DNA of 64,000 bases from JAJYUU01 sp963822955 (GTDB lineage Bacteria > Actinomycetota > Actinomycetes > Streptosporangiales > Streptosporangiaceae). The notes under the pieces were generated by a model that searched no databases, had not been told where the DNA came from, and saw only the letters and a list, made by a program, of their open reading frames with translations. Made by a program: the position numbers and the translations under genes. The stretch is from the NCBI GenBank assembly GCA_963822955.1, contig CAWGJS010000002.1, forward strand, positions 930,001 through 994,000, given 5' to 3'. Position 1 is the first letter of the stretch, and each line of letters starts with the position of its first letter. This document shows positions 18,527 through 26,424 of this stretch, piece by piece.

Positions 18527-19738
18527 GTGCAAGTCGCGCAGGCAGCAAGGCTGGGCAACGTCAGATATGACATTCGCGGACCGGTCCTGCGGCGAGCCCG
18601 CCAGCTTGAGGCTGCCGGACACGAGATCATCAAGCTCAACCTGGGTAACCCGGCCCCGTTCGGCCTGCATGCACCCGACGATGTGCTCAACGACGTCGTC
18701 AAGCACATCGGCGACTCGCAGGGCTACAGCGACGCCCGCGGCATTCTGCCTGCCCGTCAGGCCGTCGCCCAGTTCTTCGACCGCCGGGGAGTCGGCGGCG
18801 TTACCCCGGACGATGTTTTCCTCGGCAACGGGGTCTCCGAGCTGATCGTCATGGCACTGCAGGCGTTGCTCGACACCGGCGATGAGGTCCTGGTGCCGAG
18901 CCCCGACTACCCGCTGTGGACCGGGGCGATCAACCTGTGCGGTGGCCGCGCGGTGCACTACCGCTGCGAGGAGACCAGCGACTGGAACCCGGATCTGGAG
19001 CACGTGGCCAGCCGCATCACCGAGCGGACTAAAGCGCTCGTCATCATCAACCCGAATAACCCGACGGGCGCGGTCTACTCGCGCCAGACCATGCTCGGCC
19101 TGCTGGACCTCGCGCGGACACACGGGCTGCTCGTGCTGACCGACGAGATCTACGACCAGATCCTCTACGACGGAGCCGCGCACGATCCGGCGGCCGCCCT
19201 CGCCCCCGACCTGCTGGTGCTGACGCTCGGGGGCTTGTCCAAGACCTTCCGGCTCGCTGGCTTCCGGTCGGGGTGGCTGGTGGTCTCCGGGCCGCGTGAG
19301 CACGCCGCGGACTACCTCGACGGGCTTGAGCTGCTGGCGAACATGCGCCTGTGCCCCAATGTCCCGGCCCAGCACGCCATCGAGCCGGCACTCGGCGGCC
19401 GGGTGGACATTAGTCACTTGACTGAGCCTGGCGGCCGCCTGCGTGATCAGCGCGACCACGCCTGGGAACAGATGACGGCCATCCCGGGCGTCTCTTGCTA
19501 TAAGCCTGCCGGCGCGCTGTATCTGTTCCCCCGGCTCGATCCGGAGATCTATCGGATCCGCGACGACGAGCAGATGATGATCGACTTGCTGGAGCAGCAG
19601 CACGTTCTGCTCTCGCACGGCACCGGCTTCAACCTGCCGACGCCTGATCACCTGCGGTTGGTGTTCCTGGCGAGCGTCCCGGTGCTGGACGACGCGATTG
19701 GCCGGCTCGCCAGTTTCCTGGCCGGTTACCACCAGTAA
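18527..19738 (+). CDS. PLP-dependent aminotransferase (AlaA/AspC-like)
   Basis: 403-aa fold type I aminotransferase. GTG 18527 has GGAGGG 9 bases upstream. Marks: LNLGNPAPFG at the substrate entry, GYSDARGILPARQAVAQFF, VIINPNNPTGAVYS (PLP phosphate side), LTDEIYDQILYDG (Asp to pyridine N), and the lysine that forms the Schiff base in LGGLSKTFRLAGFRSGW. These match the alanine/glutamate-pyruvate type seen as AlaA and mycobacterial AspC rather than classic aspartate enzymes. It sits alone, convergent with the NmrA-like gene 14 bases away. Confidence 0.93.
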   Translation: MQVAQAARLGNVRYDIRGPVLRRARQLEAAGHEIIKLNLGNPAPFGLHAPDDVLNDVVKHIGDSQGYSDARGILPARQAVAQFFDRRGVGGVTPDDVFLGNGVSELIVMALQALLDTGDEVLVPSPDYPLWTGAINLCGGRAVHYRCEETSDWNPDLEHVASRITERTKALVIINPNNPTGAVYSRQTMLGLLDLARTHGLLVLTDEIYDQILYDGAAHDPAAALAPDLLVLTLGGLSKTFRLAGFRSGWLVVSGPREHAADYLDGLELLANMRLCPNVPAQHAIEPALGGRVDISHLTEPGGRLRDQRDHAWEQMTAIPGVSCYKPAGALYLFPRLDPEIYRIRDDEQMMIDLLEQQHVLLSHGTGFNLPTPDHLRLVFLASVPVLDDAIGRLASFLAGYHQ

Positions 19739-19752
19739 GCACTTCGGGGCGC

Positions 19753-20706
19753 CTAGCGCTTCGCTTCGCGGAAGTGCCGGTCGAGCTCGTTGGCGTAACG
19801 GCGACCGAGCTGGTCACCATGGGCTTCGATCCATGCGGTGAGGGCGATCTTGCCGGTGGTGGGGCCGGCGGAGTCAGCGCGGCCGGCGGCCAGCGAGGCG
19901 TATTCATCGGCGGTCAGCAAGGTGTCGCGCAGCACGACGTTCAGCACGTTGCCCAGTAGCGGGACAGCCGCGCCCGGAACTGGTGCCAGGAGCGACCGGC
20001 TTCCGACCGCGGCGCGGATCGTCTCGACGAGCTGCCGGAAGGTTACTGACTCCGGCCCGACCGCGTCCACGACCATGGTGTCCGCTCGGGCGCCGAGGTC
20101 GGCGCAGAGTGCTGCCAGGTCGTCAACATGGATAGGGCGCAGCCGGTAATCGCCGCGCCCGCCGATGGCGAAGACAGGCAAATGGCGCAGCAGCCAGGCG
20201 ATGTTGTTGAGCAGCACCCCGTCACCGCCGAACAGGATCGCAGGCCGGGCTACCGCGTACGACCCGATGCCGGAGTCAGCCAGCGCCTGCTCGACTGCCG
20301 CCTTGCCGCGGAAGTACGGGTCCGGCGAGTTCGGGCTGGGATTGGTGATCGAGACGTGCACGATCCGCTGCACCCCGGCGCTGATCGCTGCGGAGAACAG
20401 CACTCTGCTGTTGGCGACCGCCTGTGTGTAGGTGACTGACCCGTGAGCGAACCGCACCCAGTAGGTGTTGTACAGCGTGTGGGCGCCGGCCATTGCCATG
20501 CTGAGCGCTCGCTCGTCGGAGAAGTCGAGGGGGCGGCAGTCGATCGGCGTCCCGGCCGGCGCCCGGCCCGGGTGCCCGGTCAGCGTCCGCACACGGTGTC
20601 CCCGCTCCAGCAGGTCGCGGGCGATTGCTGCCCCCGAGTAGCTGAACGCACCGGTGACGACGTCGAGGTGGCCTTCATTTGGCTGGCCTTCGTTGAGCTC
20701 GCTCAT
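19753..20706 (-). CDS. NAD(P)-binding NmrA-like epimerase/reductase
   Basis: 317 aa, atypical short-chain dehydrogenase. The N-terminal Rossmann motif reads TGAFSYSGAAIARDLLERGH (residues 18-37), an NmrA-type glycine pattern. The usual Tyr-x3-Lys catalytic pair is not obvious; in that region the sequence is PDPYFRGKAAVEQALADSG, giving YFRGK. Close relatives are annotated as epimerases or NADH:ubiquinone-oxidoreductase-like sensors. GGAGAG directly precedes ATG 20706. Its start overlaps the end of the broken MFS gene by about 30 bases in the same direction, so both once shared an operon. Confidence 0.82.
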   Translation of the reverse strand: MSELNEGQPNEGHLDVVTGAFSYSGAAIARDLLERGHRVRTLTGHPGRAPAGTPIDCRPLDFSDERALSMAMAGAHTLYNTYWVRFAHGSVTYTQAVANSRVLFSAAISAGVQRIVHVSITNPSPNSPDPYFRGKAAVEQALADSGIGSYAVARPAILFGGDGVLLNNIAWLLRHLPVFAIGGRGDYRLRPIHVDDLAALCADLGARADTMVVDAVGPESVTFRQLVETIRAAVGSRSLLAPVPGAAVPLLGNVLNVVLRDTLLTADEYASLAAGRADSAGPTTGKIALTAWIEAHGDQLGRRYANELDRHFREAKR

Positions 20707-21930
20707 CTCTCCATCTTCCTGGCAGACTCGTCTGCATTCCTAGCCGGAGGCGCTGCAGGCCCAGCAGGCCCACAACACCCGAGGCGACGAGGATCGCGCC
20801 GACCAGGAGCAAGGTGACTTCGAAGCCCGCCAGGAATGAGACCACTGCCCGATCGACCGCGTTCCCGCCGACGAGCGCGGCGGCCGCGTGCACCCGGCCG
20901 CCCGCAACGTCAGCTCCGGCCGGGACTGCTCGCTGCTGTCCGGCCGGGGGGAGATATCGCGCGTTCCGGTGCCAGTCGGCCAGTATGACACCCGAGCCGA
21001 CGGATCCCAGGATGGCCAATCCTGTCGCCGTGCCGATCTGCCGACAGGCGTTGAACAGGCCTGACCCGATGCCCGACGATCCCGCCGGAACCTGCGCCAT
21101 TGCCGCAGCCGAAACCGCAGGCACCATGAGGCCGAAGCCCACTCCTACCAGGACGTAGCAGGCGGCCGGCCAGGCAAACGGAGTCGCTGTTGGCTCATGC
21201 CAACGACGCCTACGGCAGCGATGATGCAGCCGCTGCCGACTGCCTGAGCTACCGGCATCCTCCGTTGGACGCGCCCGCCGAGCTGGGCGACGGCGAAGTG
21301 CGGAAGGCAGAAGAAGAGCCAGGACAGGCCAGTCCGTAGCGGCGACCATCCGTCGACGTTCTGGAAGAAGAGCGTGACGTAGTAGATGAACCCGGAGAAC
21401 GCGAGATAGGCCAGCAGGTAGACGGCGCAGGCGCGGCTGAAGCTCGCGGTTCGCAGCAGTGCAGGGGGAACCATCGGGGAAGCCGCCCGGTGCTCCCAGA
21501 TGAAGAAGGTCACGAGGATCGCGGCGCCAACGATCACGCAGGCTGCGACGACAGGCGAGCGCCAGGTGGCGTCGGCGGCATCGACGAATCCGAAGGTCAG
21601 GAGTAGCAAGCCGGCCGCGCTTAGGGTGACGCCGCCGATGTCGAAGGGCCGGGGAACCGGCTCGCGCGATTCGGCAACGGCGAACTGGCAGGTGATGAGG
21701 GCCGCTATCCCGATCGGCACGTTGACCCAGAAGATCGATGACCATGGGAACACGCTGAGCAGCAAGCCGCCGACCACGCTGCCTCCCGCGACAGCGAGGC
21801 CGCTGACCGCGGCCCAGAGCCCTATCGGCCCTGTCCTTGCCTGTGGCGGGTAAGCCTCGGCGATCAGCGCGAGCGTCAGGGATGACATGACTGCACCGCC
21901 GATTCCCTGGAGCACCCGGCGCCCTGGGGC
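20675..21930 (-). pseudogene. MFS exporter (DHA2/EmrB type), truncated and frameshifted
   Basis: Remains of a 14-TM drug exporter. Homology starts abruptly at RRVLQGIGGAVMSSLTLALI (about residue 100 of the family), so TMs 1-3 are missing; upstream sequence does not resemble a transporter. Near 21195 the frame changes: GSGCIIAAVGVVG is in one frame and TPFAWPAACYVLVGVGFGL in the next, as if one base were lost. The end (GAILVASGVVGLLGLQRLRL) is intact. The stop overlaps the NmrA-like gene. A fragment that looks like the lost N-terminus of such a protein lies on the same strand at 26.3-26.4 kb. Confidence 0.8.
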
Positions 21931-21942
21931 GTGAAGCTGCAC

Positions 21943-22283
21943 GGCACAGACGGAACCGGGCCAACGGAACCGAGAAGCACCCGAGCGGAACGCCCGGCGC
22001 GCTCAGGTTCATTGAAGGCGTTCACGACCTAGGGCAGAGCGCGTGAAGGCGAGATTCGCGATGCGCGCGGGCACTGATGGCGAAGCTCTCGCCGCGCTCG
22101 GCCGTGCTCGGGGCCTGCCTACTCCGAGGGCTACGCGCGCCGCTCGCCCAACTTCAGCCGTGAGCGTCCGAGCCTGACTGTCCGGCCGTGGACGTCGCCG
22201 CGAGTGCTGACGCTCGCCGAGAAGCACGCCGGGCAGACAACGCCGCTCGGTACTCCGGTCGCCGACTTGGTTAGGGCCTGGCC
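21943..22283. other. Unassigned 340-bp stretch
   Basis: No firm gene. One plus-strand frame ends in RVLTLAEKHAGQTTPLGTPV and stops in a TGATG overlap with the zinc-knuckle gene at 22287, but it has no in-frame ATG and only a GTG at 22204, leaving 27 residues. It may be the tail of a destroyed gene. Confidence 0.35.
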
Positions 22284-22286
22284 GTG

Positions 22287-22607
22287 ATGGCCAGGTTTCC
22301 CGGCCGTTGCTCGGTATGTGCTCGGCCGATCATGCCGGGGCAAGCCCGACCTAACCGCCGCCTGGGGCCGATCCACGGCAAGCCTCAGCCCGAGGGGCTC
22401 GTCTCGCGCGGGCCGGATTGGCCCTGGGCCGAGGTCGCCGAGGACGTGGAGACCGAGTGCGTCCAAACGTCGGACCCGAGGGACTGGCATAGGCAGGCAG
22501 GTCTTCTGTGGGGCGTGGGTCAACCGCGCCCCACCCATCAAAGTTGCGCCAAGTCTCTCGCATGTCTGGCCAGCAATTCCGACCGTTCCTTAATGAAGAC
22601 CGGGTAA
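22287..22607 (+). CDS. Small zinc-knuckle hypothetical protein
   Basis: 106 aa. The N-terminus MARFPGRCSVCARPIMPGQA carries a CxxC turn followed by Pro-Gly, and HQSC near residue 88 could supply the other two ligands; this resembles small phage- and actinomycete-encoded zinc proteins of the pattern FPGxCxxCxxxI...HxxC. GTG 22284 is an in-frame alternative start. The last 70 bases overlap the end of the broken DUF262 gene on the other strand, which argues that at least one of the two has drifted. Function unknown. Confidence 0.45.
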   Translation: MARFPGRCSVCARPIMPGQARPNRRLGPIHGKPQPEGLVSRGPDWPWAEVAEDVETECVQTSDPRDWHRQAGLLWGVGQPRPTHQSCAKSLACLASNSDRSLMKTG

Positions 22608-24123
22608 TCGTCAGCGAACAAGCTCGCAGGAACGGCCGCGCCCATAAGCACCGCGTCGAGGCTGTCCGAACTCATTCGGGAGCGGTACTGGCTCGGGGCT
22701 ACGCCACCAAGCACCTTGTTGTCTGCCACCGAGACGAATGCAAAATTAGAAAGGACATTCACCTCTCTGCTCGGGACGTTTAGGCCGTGCAAGTATCCTC
22801 GCGGATACAGGTGATGAAACTCAGTGCGGTTGTAGGTCTTCAAGACTTCGCGCAGATTTGCGGGCGCGCCGGACACAAACGAGCGCGGGTGCAGCTGCGC
22901 CAAGAGCAACAGAAAGGTGCTGGTGTTGACGCTTCCAATCGTGAACTAGCTCTCACGGAACATTTCCGAGCTGACGGTCACGTCAATCTGAGCCATGGCG
23001 GGATTGCCGGTAACTCGGAGCTTGCGCGCTTCTGTGAGATCGCGCTTTAGCTTCCTTAGTACGTCGCTGCTGAACCGACGTGAGAAGCAAGACCGCCAGA
23101 ACCACGTGACGAGCTCCGAGCGCATCGTATTGGTTAGCCGCACCTCCCGGCCATCCGGCACCGCGAAAAAGACGGTCAAGGGTACCAGCATGGCTGGATA
23201 GGGCAAGTTCGCCAACTTTTCTACGTGCAGATTGTTTCGCAGAAAGTCAATCGCACCCCGTAGGCCATTGGCGATCTCCGCGAACCGTTCTCTGACCTCC
23301 GCGCCGTTAAGGGAGAGAAGACCTGGCGCGGTTACATCCTCGGCGACGACTGCGGAGCAGCATCGCAGCAGCAAATTTGTCTGCTCCCCTATCTCGGCGA
23401 AACCAAAGGGCGATAGCTCGTCAGAGAGATTCGCAATCTCCTCTTGAAGGTCGAATTCTCGCTCCACGTCCAAGCGGAGAGCAACTGAAATGTATCTAGC
23501 TCGACACCAAGTCTATTAACGCGCTCAAAGACGATTGCTACCTTGCCTCGATCGTCCGTCTCAATTAGCTGTGTCGGGATAGTCGCTTCCTTGAAGGTGG
23601 CTTGAACGGCATTGATCTCGCGAATGCGGTGCTCATTGAGGTGCTGCGTAGCGGCCCGATAGGCAACTGGGTCAAAGAATGTGGTGATCGGAAAGTATCT
23701 GGCCGGGTCCGCCTCTTCAGGCCTGAGGGCCTCAAACTGTGACTCCTGAAGATCCCTTTCTGCCTCGAAGTCGTAATAGATTTTCGTCCATCCAACTTCA
23801 ACGCCCAGAATCGGCTCGATGTCAGTCTGAAACACCCCAAACACTGGTGTTAGACGCTGTTGTCCATCGAGCACATAGTCGATCGGGTAATCGGGATCGC
23901 GATCAGGAAGTTCAAATGGCCCGAGCGCGCGCTCAGACCGAAGCTGTGTCTTGGTTCGCCACAGGATAAGCGAACCAAATGGATAGTCCTTAAAAATGCT
24001 GTCCATCAGATACGCCACACGTTCGCTATCCCATACGAAGCCGCGCTGGAACGCTGGAACGCGCAATTGTCCTGAGGTTACACGTTCGATGGCTTGTCTG
24101 ATCGATAGCATTTCGCTCCACAT
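22538..24123 (-). pseudogene. DUF262 protein (GmrSD-like), broken by frameshift and amber stop
   Basis: The N-terminal DUF262 domain is clear: LRVPAFQRGFVWDSERVAYL, YPFGSLILWRT and YVLDGQQRLT, the ParB/Srx-like nucleotide-using signature of GmrS and related restriction proteins. Near 23470 the frame moves by one base (AWTW then DVEREFDLQEE). In the new frame an amber codon at 22946-22948 interrupts the coding sequence, which continues on the far side with FTIGSVNTSTFLLLLAQL and ends with a His-rich block (NRTEFHHLYPRGYL) at the place of the HNH-like GmrD/DUF1524 nuclease core. Repaired length is about 528 residues. GC content is lower than in neighbours, suggesting transfer. Type IV restriction or other phage defence is the likely ancestral role. 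Confidence 0.8.
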
Positions 24124-24210
24124 TGTCCTTTAAGCCAGTGGACCGGAGTCTAGTTGACGCGGTTCGGCCAATGGTGGAACTGACGGCGTCGGCGAGTCGC
24201 GTGATCGGCT

Positions 24211-24465
24211 TCAACTCGGCTCTGACGACGTGGATGGCGCACAGTGCTCGACCTGCCACGACACGAGCCGATAGCCCCGCTCGCGCTCGATCACGGCTAG
24301 CTGTAGGAGTGCCCAGCTTTGCTCCGTTGCCACACACGTATGTACTGCGCCTAGCTCGTCTTGCCACCTGATGTCGGCCAGCGAGATCCCCTCCCGCCAG
24401 TCCGGCATCCGGTCGCTCCGCGTCGTCGCGCCCGGAGAGATCAAATAGCGTCGCCATGAGGCCAT
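24211..24465 (-). CDS. Small hypothetical protein
   Basis: 84 aa from ATG 24465 (ATG 24405 is another choice). Soluble, Trp-containing and acidic in the middle (WREGISLADIRWQDELGAVH; VATEQSWALLQLAVIERERG), which looks more like a folded protein than a shadow frame, but there is no good ribosome site and no family I recognise. It lies just upstream of the broken DUF262 gene in the same direction. Confidence 0.35.
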   Translation of the reverse strand: MASWRRYLISPGATTRSDRMPDWREGISLADIRWQDELGAVHTCVATEQSWALLQLAVIERERGYRLVSWQVEHCAPSTSSEPS

Positions 24466-24523
24466 CCCGGGCCCAGGTCGCTGCGCACCGCGCCGCGCAA
24501 GTCCCGGTGAGACTGCAAGGCGC

Positions 24524-24838
24524 TTAGGCAACAATCAGTGAACCGATCCCAGCAACGCAAAACAACAAGCCCATCACTATAAACACGATCATCCCAAAAA
24601 AACGGTACTGGCCAAATGGGACGATCTTCTTGTAGGCCGGGCCAATGCCGGGGGTCTTCTCCCACCATCGAACCACGGACTGATAGTCGCTAGTCGTCAT
24701 ATGCTGATAGTCAAGGCCCCACGCGACGCCTATGGCAACCAGCAGACCGCCGACGAGCAATAGCAGCACGCCGGTGGCAATGTCGGCAGTAGCTTGGTTG
24801 CTGCTAGCAGCCAGGATGACCCCGTAATAGTGCGCCAC
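24524..24838 (-). CDS. Small two-TM membrane protein
   Basis: 104 aa from GTG 24838. Two hydrophobic helices, ATGVLLLLVGGLLVAIGVAW (about residues 21-41) and GMIVFIVMGLLFCVAGIGSL (about residues 82-102), flank a polar loop with Trp and Lys (SVVRWWEKTPGIGPAYKK). Both ends are probably on the same side. No family recognised. It lies divergent from copy B of the small four-Cys protein (24883), only 44 bases away. Confidence 0.6.
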   Translation of the reverse strand: MAHYYGVILAASSNQATADIATGVLLLLVGGLLVAIGVAWGLDYQHMTTSDYQSVVRWWEKTPGIGPAYKKIVPFGQYRFFGMIVFIVMGLLFCVAGIGSLIVA

Positions 24839-24882
24839 GTCGCCAGCCTAGAGTCATCCCGGGCTTGGTCACGGTCGGCTGG

Positions 24883-25023
24883 ATGCCGTGCGAGTGCCGG
24901 GAAGCGCAGGCGGGGAAGATGGGTCACCTTTGGGTCAGGTGCCATGCGGCTGCGGGTTGCTCGTCGGTTTGGTACAGAGCGGCGCACTCGCCTAAGCCCC
25001 CGTTAGGGCAGTCATTTGCGTAG
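24883..25023 (+). CDS. Small four-Cys protein (CEC family, copy B)
   Basis: 46 aa from ATG 24883, or slightly longer from TTG 24865. It reads MPCECREAQAGKMGHLWVRC with a second Cys six residues further on (C-x-C-x14-C-x5-C). Compared with copy C at 25.5 kb most base differences are at codon third positions and silent (including AGG/CGC and AGA/CGC for Arg), which shows the plus strand is, or recently was, translated under selection. Homology to the other copies begins before this ATG (IPGLVTVGW), so the start may be TTG or the N-terminus may be truncated. Its stop overlaps the end of the convergent membrane protein gene (25012) by 12 bases. Confidence 0.5.
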   Translation: MPCECREAQAGKMGHLWVRCHAAAGCSSVWYRAAHSPKPPLGQSFA

Positions 25024-25482
25024 TGCTCTGCGGTACTTGCGTACCAGCGTCGTCCCCAGGCCAGCGATCGCGAGAATGATCCAGACCACAATGACCAACG
25101 CTGCTGCTCGACCCCCATTGTGGTGAGCCAGAATGGCTGTGAGGCCGGTAAGGCCAGCGCCGATTCCGGTGCCTGTCCAGAATGCCTGGTGCCTACCTGC
25201 CTGCGCGATCTCTGCTGGCGAGTGTGATCGTCGCGGACTAGCGCCGAGCCTGGCGTCTATCCGCTTGTCGATCTCCAATCCGATCCGATCGACCAAGCCC
25301 TCTGCGACCGCGCTGTCATAGTCGCGGCCAAGTTCGCGATGTGCCGCTGCGGCGGCAGCGATGTCGTCCCGCGTAGCCTGTTCCACGGCATCACGATACG
25401 TCGCAAGTTCCAGATAGCCTAACAACCGGAACGGTGTCGAGGAGATTCGCCGGGCACCCGACTCACTGCCATCACGGGCCAC
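25012..25482 (-). CDS. Small membrane protein with coiled N-terminal region
   Basis: About 156 aa if GTG 25482 is the start; an ATG at 25740 would run into the divergent GNAT gene and adds Arg-rich sequence that is antisense to the CEC-family copy, so it is rejected. The soluble part is helical (YLELATYRDAVEQATRDDIA; LGRDYDSAVAEGLVDRIGLE) and is followed by two membrane helices (AFWTGTGIGAGLTGLTAILA and AALVIVVWIILAIAGLGTTL) and a basic tail RKYRRALRK. Layout recalls the two-TM protein at 24524. No family recognised. Confidence 0.6.
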   Translation of the reverse strand: MARDGSESGARRISSTPFRLLGYLELATYRDAVEQATRDDIAAAAAAHRELGRDYDSAVAEGLVDRIGLEIDKRIDARLGASPRRSHSPAEIAQAGRHQAFWTGTGIGAGLTGLTAILAHHNGGRAAALVIVVWIILAIAGLGTTLVRKYRRALRK

Positions 25483-25686
25483 GAGTGGGGGCCTGGTCAG
25501 GTCACGGTCGGTTGGCAGCCGTGCGAGTGCCCGGAAGCGCAAGCCGCGAGCGTGGGCCACCTGTGGGTGCGCTGCCACGCGGCCATGGGTTGTTCCTCGA
25601 TCCGGTATCGCCCGGCCGGAGGTGCGGTTAGCGACACGCGCGAGCGCGGGGCGCGTGACTCGGAATCGGCTGGACATCGGGTGTGA
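25471..25686 (+). pseudogene. Small four-Cys protein (CEC family, copy C), no start codon
   Basis: Plus-strand frame reading ITGHEWGPGQVTVGWQPCEC and on through GHLWVRCHAAMGC, the full family pattern, ending at TGA 25684. After the preceding in-frame stop at 25420 there is no ATG, GTG or TTG before the conserved part, so as written it cannot be translated normally; a start may have been lost, or a non-standard start (for example ATC 25471) used. It is antisense to the 5' region of the membrane protein gene. Silent third-position differences from copy B show it was coding until recently. Confidence 0.5.
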
Positions 25687-25706
25687 CCGTAGCGTGAAAT
25701 TGCGGG

Positions 25707-26177
25707 ATGAAGATCGTTTCGATGACAGCCGCCTACTCATCTGAGATCGTCACCTGGCGCTACCCGCCTCCCTATGACTGCTACGACATGACTAGCACTG
25801 ACCCGGCTGTTCTCGCGGCACCGGAGAGCGGGTTCTTCGCGCTGACAGATGCATCACGGCTGATCGGGTTCCGGTCCTTCGGCAACGACGGACAGGTGCC
25901 CGGCGGCGCTTACGACGATTCAGCTCTCGACACGGGTGGCGGCCTGCGTCCCGATCTGACTGGCAAGGGACTCGGCCGGGAAGCGATCCAGACCGGCCTG
26001 GCATTCGGCCGAGTCCGGTTCTCCCCGCCCGCATTCCGGGTGACGGTCGCAAGCTTCAATCAGCGGGCGCTCCGCGTCATTCAGGCTCTCGGCTTTCTGC
26101 AGGTCGCTAGTTTCGATGCAGTGATGACCGGCGTGAGCTACGTCGTGTTGGTGCGGCCCGAATCAGGCCAGACGTGA
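25707..26177 (+). CDS. GNAT family N-acetyltransferase
   Basis: 156 aa. Acetyl-CoA dependent N-acetyltransferase of RimI/RimJ-like topology: an N-terminal substrate part with Tyr/Pro-rich WRYPPPYDCYDM, central strand (RLIGFRSFGNDGQVPGG), acetyl-CoA loop in LRPDLTGKGLGREAIQTGLA (family Q/RxxGxG/A, here TGKGLG), then NQRALRVIQALGF, the usual end of the fold. The acceptor is unknown; relatives act on small molecules as well as ribosomal proteins. It starts 20 bases after the CEC-family copy C stop. Confidence 0.88.
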   Translation: MKIVSMTAAYSSEIVTWRYPPPYDCYDMTSTDPAVLAAPESGFFALTDASRLIGFRSFGNDGQVPGGAYDDSALDTGGGLRPDLTGKGLGREAIQTGLAFGRVRFSPPAFRVTVASFNQRALRVIQALGFLQVASFDAVMTGVSYVVLVRPESGQT

Positions 26178-26298
26178 ACTCTGACCTCGTCCGTATCAGG
26201 TAAACCGAGCGCCTCCGCGAGTACGCCGTAAGCCGCGTGTCATCTCGACTCCGGGGCTCTCGCATGTCCGGGCTAGGCGGTGTGTTAAATGCTTGTGT

Positions 26299-26418
26299 TG
26301 AACTGTCGAGCACCATCATGATCTGAGCTGTACACGCCACCGCGAGGGTGAGCCTCGGCCTCGTACCGGGTGTCATGACCCAGGCCGTACCCGACCTGCG
26401 ATCGCGATCCGCCCCCAT
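26299..26418 (-). pseudogene. N-terminal fragment of an MFS exporter
   Basis: From ATG 26376 (or 26418) the frame reads MTPGTRPRLTLAVACTAQIM then MVLDSS, the typical start of DHA2 drug exporters (RxxLTLAVxCxAQFMVVLDxT at TM1). Homology stops after about 26 residues, where the family would continue IVNVALP. The piece is in the same orientation as the MFS pseudogene at 20.7-21.9 kb, which lacks exactly this end, so both are probably parts of one interrupted gene. Confidence 0.55.
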
Positions 26419-26424
26419 GGCGGC

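Noticed and set aside
18446..19732. 428-codon minus-strand frame
   Set aside because: Antisense to the aminotransferase, which has all PLP motifs.
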